Below are positions 36,705 to 45,935 of a stretch of DNA of 64,000 nucleotides, piece after piece (the first letter of the stretch is position 1; each line of letters begins with the position of its first letter). This DNA comes from Flavobacteriales bacterium (GTDB lineage: Bacteria; Bacteroidota; Bacteroidia; Flavobacteriales_F; PHOS-HE28), in the NCBI GenBank assembly GCA_016715995.1, contig JADJXF010000022.1, positions 27,275 to 91,274 of the forward strand, in the 5' to 3' direction. The position numbers and the translations under genes are program-made. Under the pieces are notes generated by a model. That model had not been told where the DNA came from, searched no databases, and worked only from the letters and a program-made list of their open reading frames with translations.

Positions 36705-36748
36705 TTCCTCTTGTTTAGTTCACGTTCCTTGTTCCCGTTATCACAGGC

Positions 36749-36786
36749 ATTCGGATGGTAGCCACCGGAGGTGAGTCCGTCCGAAT
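36749..36786 (-). promoter_or_regulatory. Possible structured leader of rpsB
   Basis: On the minus strand ATTCGGA (36786-36780) pairs perfectly with TCCGAAT (36755-36749), enclosing a smaller CACC-TCC-GGTG hairpin. It lies 45-82 nt upstream of the rpsB start. It could be an S2-binding autoregulatory leader, but I cannot match it to a described motif. Confidence 0.3.
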
Positions 36787-36811
36787 TGGATCCTGAACAA
36801 GCGCAGGGACC

Positions 36812-37198
36812 TTAACGCTTGCTGAATTGGAAGCGCTTGCGCGCCTTCTTACGTCCGAATTTCTTGCGCTCCACCGCGCGGGGGTCGCGCGTCATGAGCT
36901 CCTCGGCCTTGAGCTTGGGCTTGTGCTCGGGGTCGAGCTTCACCAAGGCGCGGGCGATGCCCAGACGGGCGGCGTCCACCTGTCCGGTGATGCCACCGCC
37001 ATCGACAGTGATGGTGACGTTGTACTTGCCCAGTGTCTCGGTGAGCTTGAAGGGCTGCTGCAGCTTGGCCTGCTGCATGAGGATGGGGAAGTACTCCTTG
37101 CTGTCACGGCCATTCACCGTGATGGTGCCCTTGCCCTCGGTGAGGACCACGCGGGCGATGGAGGTCTTGCGGCGGCCGAGGCTGTTGGTAGTGGCCAT
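36812..37198 (-). CDS. rpsI: 30S ribosomal protein S9
   Basis: 128 residues, the normal S9 length. It shows LGRRKTSIARVVLTEGKGTITVN, GGGITGQVDAARLGIARALV, and the basic C-terminus ending RKKARKRFQFSKR that reaches the P-site tRNA. Its start follows the rplM stop with a one-base gap, so the two are translationally coupled. Confidence 0.98.
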   Translation of the reverse strand: MATTNSLGRRKTSIARVVLTEGKGTITVNGRDSKEYFPILMQQAKLQQPFKLTETLGKYNVTITVDGGGITGQVDAARLGIARALVKLDPEHKPKLKAEELMTRDPRAVERKKFGRKKARKRFQFSKR

Positions 37199-37199
37199 G

Positions 37200-37655
37200 T
37201 TACTTGAGCGTATTCAGGTCGAAGTTTCGGGGCTTCTGGGCTTCGTGCTTATGGCTGCTGCCTACCACCACATGGAGGTTGTTGAAGAGGCGGCGGCCCA
37301 ATCGGTTCTTGGGAAGCATGCCGCGCACGGCATGCTCCAGCAAGGCTTCAGGCTTGCGGGCCTTGAGGTCCTTGGCCTTCTCACGGGTCTGGCCACCGGG
37401 GTACAGGCTGTAGCGCTGGTACTCCTTGTCGGCCATCTTGGTGCCGGTGAGGCGGACCTTGTCGGCGTTGATCACGACCACCTGGTCGCCGCAGTTCACG
37501 TGCGGGGTGAAGGTGGGCTTGTGTTTGCCCCGGACGAGCATGGCCACCTTGCTGGCGAGACGTCCAAGTACTTCATTATCAGCATCTACCAGCAGCCATT
37601 CTTGCTGCACGGTGGCCTTGTTGGCCATGCTGGTGGTGTGTGTGGTAGAGGCCAC
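37200..37655 (-). CDS. rplM: 50S ribosomal protein L13
   Basis: 151 residues from a GTG at 37655. The GTG is preferred because Flavobacteriia L13 proteins carry about ten residues before the conserved ANKATV...EW block; an ATG at 37628 would give 142 residues. Core motifs are LVDADNEVLGRLASKVA, PHVNCGDQVVVINADKV, YPGGQ and AVRGMLPKNRLGR. It is first in the rplM-rpsI-rpsB-tsf cluster. A -7 element lies 41 nt upstream of the GTG. Confidence 0.97.
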   Translation of the reverse strand: MASTTHTTSMANKATVQQEWLLVDADNEVLGRLASKVAMLVRGKHKPTFTPHVNCGDQVVVINADKVRLTGTKMADKEYQRYSLYPGGQTREKAKDLKARKPEALLEHAVRGMLPKNRLGRRLFNNLHVVVGSSHKHEAQKPRNFDLNTLK

Positions 37656-37696
37656 GGTTCCTGCGTATTGAAAATGTGCTTCCTGAAAACGGGCTG

Positions 37697-37704
37697 CGAA
37701 TGTA
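37697..37704 (-). promoter_or_regulatory. Candidate -7 element (TACATTCG) for the rplM operon
   Basis: A TAnnTTCG element on the minus strand, 41 nt before the GTG start and 68 nt before the alternative ATG. It sits between kbl and rplM and likely drives the ribosomal cluster. Confidence 0.55.
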
Positions 37705-37737
37705 GGGGCTTTCTTCGAAAAACGAACAAGCCGCGGC

Positions 37738-38928
37738 TCAGATCACGCCCATCTGCTTCCCCACCTTGGCGAATGCCGCCAAGGCACGGTCAATGTGTGC
37801 ATCGGTATGGGCGGCGCTGAGCTGCACCCTGATGCGCGCTGTGTCCTTAGGCACCACGGGGTAGAAGAAGCCGATCACGTAGATGCCTTCGGCCAGCAGC
37901 TTGTCGGCCATTACCTGACTGAACTTGGCATCGCCGAGCATCACGGGCACGATGGCAGCGCCCGCGCCACGTGTCTTGAAGCCCAAGGTCTCGATTCCGC
38001 TGCGGAAGCGGCCCACGTTCCTCTCCAAACGGTCCCGCAGTTCAGTGGACGCACTGAGCAGGTCGATGACCTTGATGGATGCGCCAACGATGGCCGGGGC
38101 GAGTGAATTGCTGAAGAGGTATGGCCGGGAGCGCTGGCGCAGCATCTCGATGACTTCCTTTCGCCCCGTGGTGTAGCCGCCCATGGCCCCGCCCAAGGCT
38201 TTCCCCAAGGTCCCAGTGATGATGTCCACACGCCCCATCACGCCGCAATGCTCCACGCTGCCACGACCGGTCCTGCCGATGAAGCCCGCCGCGTGGCACT
38301 CATCCACCATCACCAATGCCTCATACTTGTCGGCTAGGTCGCAGATTCCTTTCAAGTCGGCCACGATACCATCCATGCTGAAGACGCCATCAGTGACGAT
38401 CATGATGTGGCGCGCGCCATCGGCCCGGGCTGTCCTCAACTGCACCTCCAGGTCTGCCATGTCGTTGTTGGCGTATCGGTAGCGCATCGCTTTGCACAAA
38501 CGCACCCCATCGATGATGCTGGCGTGGTTGAGCGCATCGCTGATAATGGCATCGCCCTCCCCTAGCAGCGGCTCGAACACGCCGCCATTGGCATCGAAGC
38601 AAGCGGCGTACAGGATGGTATCCTCCGTGCCGTGGAATGCGGCGAGTTTCGCTTCGAGCTCCTTGTGAATGTCCTGCGTGCCGCAGATGAAGCGGACGCT
38701 GCTCATGCCGTAGCCATGGGTGTCCAAGGCGGCGCGGGCGGCCTTCACGACCTCCGGATGAGAGGAGAGGCCGAGGTAGTTGTTGGCGCAGAAGTTCAGG
38801 ACTTGGTGCCCATTCACCGTGATCTCGGCGCCTTGCTCGCTGGTGATGACGCGTTCGCGTTTGAAGAGGCCAGCGGATTCGATGGCCGCGAGTTCCTCCT
38901 GGAGGTGCTGCTGAAGTTTGCCGTACAT
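37738..38928 (-). CDS. kbl: Glycine C-acetyltransferase (2-amino-3-ketobutyrate CoA ligase)
   Basis: 396 residues from the ATG at 38928. It is an alpha-oxoamine synthase of the PLP fold-type I family: NFCANNYLGLSSHP, YGMSSVRFICGTQDIHKELE, SDALNHASIIDG, VDECHAAGFIGRTGRG, and the PLP lysine Lys243 in TGTLGKALGG. The FICGTQ block and overall length fit Kbl rather than BioF or SPT. It converts 2-amino-3-ketobutyrate and CoA to glycine and acetyl-CoA in threonine breakdown. Threonine dehydrogenase is not in the window. Confidence 0.94.
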   Translation of the reverse strand: MYGKLQQHLQEELAAIESAGLFKRERVITSEQGAEITVNGHQVLNFCANNYLGLSSHPEVVKAARAALDTHGYGMSSVRFICGTQDIHKELEAKLAAFHGTEDTILYAACFDANGGVFEPLLGEGDAIISDALNHASIIDGVRLCKAMRYRYANNDMADLEVQLRTARADGARHIMIVTDGVFSMDGIVADLKGICDLADKYEALVMVDECHAAGFIGRTGRGSVEHCGVMGRVDIITGTLGKALGGAMGGYTTGRKEVIEMLRQRSRPYLFSNSLAPAIVGASIKVIDLLSASTELRDRLERNVGRFRSGIETLGFKTRGAGAAIVPVMLGDAKFSQVMADKLLAEGIYVIGFFYPVVPKDTARIRVQLSAAHTDAHIDRALAAFAKVGKQMGVI

Positions 38929-38946
38929 GGTGCCCGGATAAAGCGC

Positions 38947-38954
38947 CGAAAGTA
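38947..38954 (-). promoter_or_regulatory. Candidate -7 element (TACTTTCG) for kbl
   Basis: A TAnnTTTCG-like element 18 nt upstream of the kbl ATG. It lies close to the divergent element at 39023-39030. Confidence 0.5.
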
Positions 38955-39022
38955 GGCTGCTGTTCACCGCACGGCCTTGACAACCCAGCCGCGCGGAACT
39001 GGACAAACAGAACCGTTCCTCC

Positions 39023-39030
39023 TAGTTTCG
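39023..39030 (+). promoter_or_regulatory. Candidate -7 element (TAGTTTCG) for the CPBP-like gene
   Basis: It ends 18 nt before the GTG at 39049. It argues against the far-upstream TTG start at 38977, which would lie outside such a transcript. Confidence 0.5.
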
Positions 39031-39048
39031 CCGCCATTCATCGAAGCC

Positions 39049-39969
39049 GTGCGGACGCTCATCGCTAAACATCCGGTGCTCAGCTTCGTACTCGCCACGC
39101 TGGCCTACCAATTCCTAGTGGTTGGTTTCGTGTGGTGGCGGTTACCCGAAGGAGGGCACATGCACGATGATGAAGCCGCTCATACGGTGTTCCGGCTTCG
39201 GGTCTTCGGGCCGCTAGTGTTCGCCGTCGCATTCACGGCATACCTGGAGGGTCGGGCCGGACTGCGCAACCTGTTCAGTGGATACCTGAAATGGCGGGTC
39301 CCCGGCCGATGGTATGTGCTGGCCCTCACATGGAAGTTCCTGTACACTTACCTGGGCATTGTCTCGCTGTTCCTGCTCGGGCTGCGCGCATGGCCGGGCT
39401 TCGTTGTGCATGATTTCTTCGAGGGCACCTTCGTCGGGTTGCGCAACCTGGCCATCTCGCTGCCGTTCATCATCGGCATCGCGCTGGTGGAGGAGACGGC
39501 GTGGATGAAGTATTGCGTCACCCGTATGCAGGAGCGTTACACCGCCTTCACGTCCTGCTTGCTGGTGGGCCTTAGCTGGGGCCTGTGGTACTTGCCGATG
39601 CTGCTGGTGGGCGAAGGCACACCGGATGGCTACCTCTGGCCGGTCTTTCTAGTGAGCATGGTCTGCCTCACCATCCTGCTAGGCTGGACCTACAACATGA
39701 CCCGCAGCGGCGTGGTGCTGCTGATCATGCAGATCGTCAGCAACTGCGCCTTCTTCGTCATCCCGGTGCTTCCCGGCTGGCACGGCCTCGATTCAGCATA
39801 TGTGAACAGCTTCGTGGCCTTCAATTTCATCAGCGCCGTCGTACTCGTCCTGGTTTATGGAGGGAAGGAACTGGGCAAAGGGCCACGCGCCCGATGGAGT
39901 GAGGGCATGCCCGACCAGGCGCCGTCCTCGCAGGACGATGTCGCGGTACGTGAATCGTCGCTGGCCTGA
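39049..39969 (+). CDS. CPBP-like membrane metalloprotease family protein
   Basis: 306 residues from a GTG at 39049, favoured by the promoter element just upstream. It is predicted to have about eight transmembrane segments. The VEETAWMKYCVTRMQ segment resembles the EExxxR motif of CPBP (CAAX prenyl protease 2/bacteriocin-processing) enzymes. Downstream helices contain LLVGLSWGLWYLPML, comparable to the second motif with its histidine, but the usual histidine is tryptophan or leucine here. It may therefore be inactive or a divergent member. No substrate is evident. Its 3' end faces the copper island. Confidence 0.68.
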   Translation: MRTLIAKHPVLSFVLATLAYQFLVVGFVWWRLPEGGHMHDDEAAHTVFRLRVFGPLVFAVAFTAYLEGRAGLRNLFSGYLKWRVPGRWYVLALTWKFLYTYLGIVSLFLLGLRAWPGFVVHDFFEGTFVGLRNLAISLPFIIGIALVEETAWMKYCVTRMQERYTAFTSCLLVGLSWGLWYLPMLLVGEGTPDGYLWPVFLVSMVCLTILLGWTYNMTRSGVVLLIMQIVSNCAFFVIPVLPGWHGLDSAYVNSFVAFNFISAVVLVLVYGGKELGKGPRARWSEGMPDQAPSSQDDVAVRESSLA

Positions 39970-39971
39970 GC

Positions 39972-40034
39972 TTACAACCGTGCCCATCGCAGGCGCAGGC
40001 TGTTCAATACCACGCCCACGCTGCTCAGGGCCGT
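39972..40034 (-). pseudogene. Remnant of a second Cu P1B-type ATPase (C-terminal end only)
   Basis: Immediately after the multicopper oxidase stop, a minus-strand frame encodes TALSSVGVVLNSLRLRWARL followed by TAA. This aligns with ALSSVSVIGNALRLRWAKL at the very end of the intact copper ATPase in this island (43254 onward), with about 14 of 19 positions identical; the DNA is similar too. There is no start codon and no upstream ATPase sequence. It looks like the tail of a deleted ATPase gene, or a scar of recombination between two copies. Confidence 0.75.
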
Positions 40035-40043
40035 TCGCGGGAT

Positions 40044-42350
40044 TCAATAGGTCATCGCGGCACCAACACCCCAACCCATGTCGCTATCGTAGTGCGCTCT
40101 TGCCGCCCATGTCTTGTCCAGCACATAACGCAGCCCAGCCATGTACTCCAAGTCTGTGTTCCCCATGAGGTCGAGGCGTAACCGGGGGGTAAGCGGGATG
40201 TCTTCGCGCATCAACTGTGACCGGAGCTGGCCATCGGTGTCGATGCGCATGTCCAGAACGAGGAGCATCGGAAGGGTGTACTGGAAGCCGATGTGCGCCA
40301 CGGTCCTGCTGTTCTTGGTGTTCCGCTGCCCGAAGAGGTTGTCATCCGGATCGCTGCCGCCGTGTCCGTCGCGCGTGCGCCAATCCAGGCCCACGTTCAC
40401 GAACAGCCATTGCATCTTGCCAAAGTAGCGGCCGAAGTGAGTCTCCACTTCCTGGCCATGCTCTTTCGTGTAGCCCAAACGCCATTCGCTCTGCAGGTTC
40501 CAGCGCTTGTTCATGTACATGGCCTCCCCGTCATTGCCATTGGTCGCGAAATCGTTCTGCACCATGAAGTGCCATTCCTTGTCGTCGCGTGCGAAGCGGC
40601 GGGCGGCCTTCCTCGCATCCGGCAGTTGCGGGTTGGGCGGGGTATTCTCGTAGCTGAACACGCGGCCCATGCCGCTCATCATGTGGTAGAGGATGTGGCA
40701 GTGGAAGAACCAGTCGCCCGTTTCGGTGGCGGCGAACTCGATGGTGTCCGTCTCCATGGGCATGATGTCGAGCACGTTCTTCAGCGGCGCATGGTCGCCC
40801 TGGCCGTTCACCACGCGGAAGAAGTGGCCGTGCAGGTGCATGGGGTGGCGCATCATGCTGTTGTTGTACATGATGATGCGCACGTTCTCGCCCTTGTGGA
40901 TCAGGATCCGGTCGGTCTCCGAAACGGTCTTGTTGTCGATGGCCCAGAGGTAGCGGTTCATGTTACCGGTGAGCTCGAAGCGCATCTCCTTCACGGGTCC
41001 GGGCGGCAGTGCGGTGCTGGTGGGTGAACGCAACATGGCGTAGTTCAGCGTGACGATATCGGAGAGCGCATTGCTGTTGTATGCATCACCGCCATGGGAA
41101 TGTCCGGTCCCTTCCACAGGTGTTGCATCCTTCGCGCCGGTGATCTCGGGATACATCACCACGTTCATGTCCATCTGCTGGAGGCTCATGTTCATGCCCA
41201 TGTCGTCCAGGTCGCCGTTCATCTTCATCATGTCGTTCATCATCTTCATGCCAGCGAAGTACTTCAGCGGCTGGAGCGGTGCGGCGAGTTGTCGGATGCC
41301 GTTGCCAAGCCACAAGGAGGTGGAGCGTACGCGGTCCTCGGTGGTGGCAAGCAGTTCATAGGCTGTGCTGTCCGCCGGGATCGTCACGATGATGTCGTAG
41401 GTCTCGGCGATGCCCATGATGAAACGGTCGACCTCCACGGGTTCCACGTCGATCCCATCGCTGGCCACCACCTTCATCTTCCCACCGGCATAGGTGATCC
41501 AGAAGTAGCTGCTCGCGCCGCCGTTGATGATCCGCACGCGCACACGCTCACCGGCCTTGAACTGCCCCGCCTGGTCCACGGGCTTGCCGTTGGCAAAGAG
41601 CAGGTCGTAGTAGACATCGCTCACATCCATGGCGTTCATGCGCTTCCACTCGTTGGTGAGCTTGATGCCGAACGCGCCTTCCTTGATGGCGTCGCTGTAG
41701 CTCTGCACGCTGCCCGGTCGGATGCGGTGCTTCTTGATGGCGCTCCAATCGTTCGCGCTGTGCAGGCGACGGTGTACTTCGAAGGGCTTCATATCCGTCC
41801 ACTCGCTCAGGATAAGCACGTGCTCGCGCATGGGTTCCGCACGGCGCTTGTGGATGATGAGCGCGCCGTGCATGCCGTTCTGCTCCTGAAGCTTGGTGTG
41901 CGAGTGGTACCAGTAGGTGCCGCTCTGCAGCAGTGGGAACTTGTACACCTGCGTCTCACCCGCCTTGATGGGGGCCGTGGTGAGGTAGGGAACGCCGTCC
42001 AGCTGATTGGGCAGGATGATCCCATGCCAGTGCAATGAGGTCTCTTCCTTCTCCATCGCGTTGTGTACGACGATCTCTGCCGTGTCGCCTTCGGTGAAGG
42101 TGAGCGTGGGCATGGGCATCTGCCCGTTCACGGTGAAGGCCATGCGCGCCTTGCCGGTGTAGTTGACGATGGTGTCTCGTACAGTGAGCTCGTAGCGGTT
42201 AATGCGTGGAGTGAAGTCGCCGCCCGGCACCGACGTGCCCAATGCTCTTGTGCCATATCCGTCTTGCGCAGTGGCCAAGCCTCCGCTCAGCAGGAGGAGC
42301 AAGAGCGCTACTAAATGGATTGTGATACGGAGGAAGCGAAGAAAGCCCAT
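40044..42350 (-). CDS. Multicopper oxidase (CopA/PcoA-like) with C-terminal barrel-like domain
   Basis: 768 residues with a signal peptide (about 1-28). All four copper-site motifs are present: SLHWHGI, GTYWYHSHTKLQ, HPMHLHGHFF and FHCHILYHMMSGM. This is a complete type 1/2/3 set with the axial methionine. A methionine-rich insert lies in the middle (MKMMNDMMKMNG and MGMNMSLQQMDM), typical of cuprous oxidases. After residue 560 or so, about 200 residues of alternating strands (WRLGYTKEHGQ, VGLDWRTRDG, HIGFQYTLPMLL, LRYVLDKTWAAR) resemble the outer-membrane CopB/PcoB family. It likely oxidises Cu(I) to Cu(II) at the outer membrane. It lies 19 bp downstream of the DUF3347 gene. Confidence 0.88.
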   Translation of the reverse strand: MGFLRFLRITIHLVALLLLLLSGGLATAQDGYGTRALGTSVPGGDFTPRINRYELTVRDTIVNYTGKARMAFTVNGQMPMPTLTFTEGDTAEIVVHNAMEKEETSLHWHGIILPNQLDGVPYLTTAPIKAGETQVYKFPLLQSGTYWYHSHTKLQEQNGMHGALIIHKRRAEPMREHVLILSEWTDMKPFEVHRRLHSANDWSAIKKHRIRPGSVQSYSDAIKEGAFGIKLTNEWKRMNAMDVSDVYYDLLFANGKPVDQAGQFKAGERVRVRIINGGASSYFWITYAGGKMKVVASDGIDVEPVEVDRFIMGIAETYDIIVTIPADSTAYELLATTEDRVRSTSLWLGNGIRQLAAPLQPLKYFAGMKMMNDMMKMNGDLDDMGMNMSLQQMDMNVVMYPEITGAKDATPVEGTGHSHGGDAYNSNALSDIVTLNYAMLRSPTSTALPPGPVKEMRFELTGNMNRYLWAIDNKTVSETDRILIHKGENVRIIMYNNSMMRHPMHLHGHFFRVVNGQGDHAPLKNVLDIMPMETDTIEFAATETGDWFFHCHILYHMMSGMGRVFSYENTPPNPQLPDARKAARRFARDDKEWHFMVQNDFATNGNDGEAMYMNKRWNLQSEWRLGYTKEHGQEVETHFGRYFGKMQWLFVNVGLDWRTRDGHGGSDPDDNLFGQRNTKNSRTVAHIGFQYTLPMLLVLDMRIDTDGQLRSQLMREDIPLTPRLRLDLMGNTDLEYMAGLRYVLDKTWAARAHYDSDMGWGVGAAMTY

Positions 42351-42369
42351 GGGGCGTTGTGCGCAAGCC

Positions 42370-43221
42370 TTACTTCTTGATGGTCTCCTTGACGCTGCCG
42401 CAAGTGAGCATCATCGAACCATAGAACGGGTTCTTGATGGCTTTCTCCTTGCTCAACCAGTCCGCACCGCCTTCATACATCGGACAGTGATCGTAATAGA
42501 CCGCCTCCGGACGCGGCGCGACTTTCACCAGCGCGAGCATGGGCGATGAGAGTTCGGCGAAGGCCTTGCGTTGCGCGTCGATATCGGGCTTCGAAGCGAT
42601 ACTCGCGCTGATGTTCGCCAGCGGCTCCATCACTTGCATCCACACCACATGCAAGGCTGCGTCCATGCCCTCCATCGGTATGGCCTTCACCGCAGCGGCC
42701 AGTTCAGCGGCATGCGCGGCAGCCTTCTTCGCATCCGAGGCGACAAGGGCATCCTTCAGCGCGAAGTAGGCATCGAACACGGGACCGAGTGGATCACCTG
42801 TGGCCTGGGGCACACTGGTAGCCGGGGCATCGTGGCCATGACCGCTATGGTCCGCAGCAGCGCCGGTGGTCGCCACGGGTCTGCGTTGGAAGCTGCGCTC
42901 GTACTGGCAGCACCCGGGCAGCGCGGCGTAAGCGGCATCGGGGGCCAGGTAGCGCTCGTTGTCGTAGCCCGAGTGGGCGATGCGTTGCAGTACGGCATTT
43001 ACATCGGTGCGGGTGCTATCGATGGTGATGCGCGCGGTCTTGGCATCCACGTCCCAGTCGGCTTCGGCCTCGCCCTTCACATAGGCGACCTTCTCGATGG
43101 TCTTCTCGCACATTGGGCAGTCGCCATCGATGCGGACGGTCGTGGTTTGTGCGTTCTTGATTTGTGCCCTGCAACCCGGCAGCAGCAGCCACAGGGCGGT
43201 CAATAGGGTGATGGTTCTCAT
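42370..43221 (-). CDS. HMA plus DUF3347 copper-binding lipoprotein
   Basis: 283 residues from the ATG at 43221. The lipobox is LPGC (Cys17). Residues 25-95 or so are a heavy-metal-associated domain with the metal site CPMC (Cys35, Cys38). A histidine-rich linker (DHSGHGHD) leads to DUF3347 (VFDAYFALKDALVASDAKKA), then YYDHCPMYEGGADWLSKEK and MMLTCGSVKETI. The last part matches the copper-binding tail seen on Bacteroidota CusB-type adaptors. It probably accepts periplasmic copper between the ATPase (32 bp upstream) and the oxidase (19 bp downstream). Confidence 0.87.
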   Translation of the reverse strand: MRTITLLTALWLLLPGCRAQIKNAQTTTVRIDGDCPMCEKTIEKVAYVKGEAEADWDVDAKTARITIDSTRTDVNAVLQRIAHSGYDNERYLAPDAAYAALPGCCQYERSFQRRPVATTGAAADHSGHGHDAPATSVPQATGDPLGPVFDAYFALKDALVASDAKKAAAHAAELAAAVKAIPMEGMDAALHVVWMQVMEPLANISASIASKPDIDAQRKAFAELSSPMLALVKVAPRPEAVYYDHCPMYEGGADWLSKEKAIKNPFYGSMMLTCGSVKETIKK

Positions 43222-43253
43222 GGTCTTGTTGGGTTGAAGATTCGTTGATTGGT

Positions 43254-45765
43254 TCACTGGTCCAGCTTCGCCCACCGCAACCGCAACGCATTGCCGATCA
43301 CGCTCACACTGCTCAGAGCCATGGCCGCTGCGGCGAACATGGGTGACAGCATTGTGCCGAAGACCGGGTAGAACAATCCGGCCGCAATGGGTATGCCGAG
43401 GGCGTTGTAGATGAAGGCGAAGACCAGGTTCTGACGGATGTTGCGCATGGTGGCCTTTGAGAGGTGGCGGGAGCGCACGAGGCCGTTGAGGTCACCCTTC
43501 ACCAAGGTGATGCCGGAGCTTTCCATGGCCACATCTGTGCCGTGCCCCATGGCGATGCCTACATCAGCGGCGGCCAGCGCAGGTGCGTCGTTCACGCCAT
43601 CGCCTGCCATGGCCACCACGCGGCCTTCCTGTCGGAGGCGCTTAACGACCTCGCTCTTGCGTTCGGGCAAGACGCCGGCCTCCACTTCGGTGATGCCGAG
43701 TTCGGCTGCCACAGCCTCGGCCGTGGCGCGGTCATCGCCGGTGAGCATCACGATACGCAGACCCTGTGCACGCAATGCGGCCAGCGCGGAGGGCGTAGTG
43801 GGTTTCACGGCATCGGCGATCGCGAAGGTGCCAGCCACGCGGCCATCAATGCCGATGAAGATGGCGGTGGCGCCCTTGCGCCTTTGTGCATCCGCCTGTG
43901 CGGACAAGGGGCTGCTTTCCACGCCGTGCTCGCGAAGGAAATCCGCATTGCCGATGATGATGCGCTGGCCATCCACCGTGCCAAGCACGCCCTTGCCCAC
44001 GGGGGAGTCGAAACCTTCCACCTCCGGCAATTGCAGGCCGCGCGCCTGGGCCGCCACCACGATGGCTTGCGCCAGGGGGTGTTCGCTCACGCGCTCCACG
44101 GCCGCAGCGACGCGCAGAATGGCATCGGTCTCGAAACCATCCGCCGGGAAAATACCCGTGACACTGGGCTTCCCTTCGGTGAGCGTGCCGGTCTTGTCCA
44201 CTACGAGCGTATCCACCTTCTCCATACGCTCCAGGGCTTCCGCGTCGCGGATGAGCACGCCCATTTGCGCACCCTTTCCGACACCCACCATGATGCTCAT
44301 GGGCGTGGCCAGGCCCAGCGCGCACGGGCAGGCAATGATGAGCACCGAGACGGCCGCGACCAGGCCGTAGGTGAAGCGGGGCTCAGGGCCGTAGATCGCC
44401 CAAAGCGCGAACGTGAGCAGGGCGATGCCGATCACCAGGGGAACGAACCAGCCGGAGACCTTGTCCGCCAGCCGCTGGATGGGTGCGCGTGATCGTTGTG
44501 CGCTGCCGACCAATTGCACGATCCGCGCGAGCACGGTGTCCGCGCCGACCTTCTCCGCGCGGATCACGAGCGCACCCGAACTGTTCAGTGCACCACCGAT
44601 CACGGGATCGCCCACGGTGCGCGTGACCGGCATGGATTCGCCGGTGATCATGGATTCATCGATCGCGGAACGGCCTTCGGTCACCTCACCGTCCACGGGG
44701 ATCTTCTCGCCGGGCCGCACGCGCAAGCGGTCACCCACGATGATCTGATCGACACGCACTTCGGCTTCGCTGCCATCCGCCGCGATACGCAAGGCCGTTC
44801 GCGGTGCGAGGTCGAGCAACGCGCGGATGGCTCCCGAGGTGTTCTCTCTCGCCCGCAGTTCAAGCACCTGGCCCAGCAGCACGAGCACGGTGATCACCGC
44901 CGCTGCTTCGAAGTAGACCGCAACTACCCCGTGTGCCGTGTGGAACGCGGCCGGAAAGAGACCCGGCGCGATGGCGGCCACGACGCTGAACAACCACGCC
45001 ACGCCGATGCCCATGGCGATAAGCGTGAACATGTTGAGGTTGCGCGTGCGCAGCGAGGCCCAGCCACGTTGGAAGAAGGGCCAGCCCGCCCACAGCACCA
45101 CGGGCGTGGCCAGGGCGAACTGGATCCAAACGGAGATACGCGGCGACACGATGTCGTGCAACGCGGGGAACAGATGCCCGCCCATTTCCAGCAGGAACAC
45201 CGGAACCGTGAGCAACACCCCGATGCGGAAGCGCCGCGACATGTCCAGCAGCTCGGGATTGGGGCCTTGATCGGCAGTGATCAGCTCCGGCTCCAGCGCC
45301 ATGCCGCAAATGGGGCAGCTCCCCGGCCCCATTTGCCGGACCTCCGGATGCATTGGGCAGGTGTGGATCACCTCCTTGTTCGCCACGGTGGGCGGCGCAG
45401 GTGCAAGAAACTTGGCTGGCTCCGCATCGAACTTCGTCTTACAGGCCGCGGAGCAGAAGTAGTAGGTGTGACCCGCGTGCGCAGAACGGTACTGCGCCGT
45501 TGCGGGATCCACGTCCATGCCGCAGACGGGGTCCTTCGCCAGGTGCCCGACTGCGGGTGCGGTGGTGTGCGCACGCGTCTGTGCCAGATACCTGGCTGGC
45601 TCGGCATCGAACTTCGCCTTGCAACTCGCCGCGCAGAAGTAGTGCGTGCCCCTCATGCACGGTGCTGTACCTCGCCGTGTGCGGATCCACGTCCATGCCG
45701 CAGACGGGGTCCTTTGCCAGCTCCCTGGGTGCGGAGCCAGTGGTGTGCGTGTGTGCTTGTTTCAT
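43254..45765 (-). CDS. copA: Copper-exporting P1B-type ATPase with two YHS domains (frameshift near N-terminus)
   Basis: The natural start appears to be the ATG at 45765 (MKQAHTHTTGSAPRELAKDP). That frame covers the first half of a YHS domain, and the rest (THYFCAASCKAKFDAEPARYL) is in another frame beginning at 45656, so a frameshift lies near 45645-45655 (GGGG and CACGCAC context). A second YHS domain (KDPVCGMDVDPAT, YYFCSAACKTKFDAEP) and a metal-binding stretch (HTCPMHPEV, SCPICGMALEPE) follow. The ATPase core has CPCALGLATP (Cu site), DKTGTLTEG (phosphorylated Asp), SEHPLAQAI and GDGVNDAPALAAADVG. It exports Cu(I). If the shift is real, translation from 45656 would still make the whole ATPase with a truncated first YHS. 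Confidence 0.9.
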
Positions 45766-45935
45766 CTATTCGGTATCGCGGAATGTTAAATCTACAGGGG
45801 CGCAAGTGTGGAATTGCCCCATTCACCGCGTGGTGATGTTCGTGTTGTCCAGAGTCGTTCGTGTTTGACGGTGCAAAGCACGTGCGACACAGGACGGTAG
45901 GTGTTACATCCTCTCCGAAATACGTTATATCCGCT

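Noticed and set aside
38977..39048. TTG start at 38977 for the CPBP-like protein
   Set aside because: It adds a stretch without family character and lies upstream of a good -7 element at 39023-39030 that would exclude it from the transcript.
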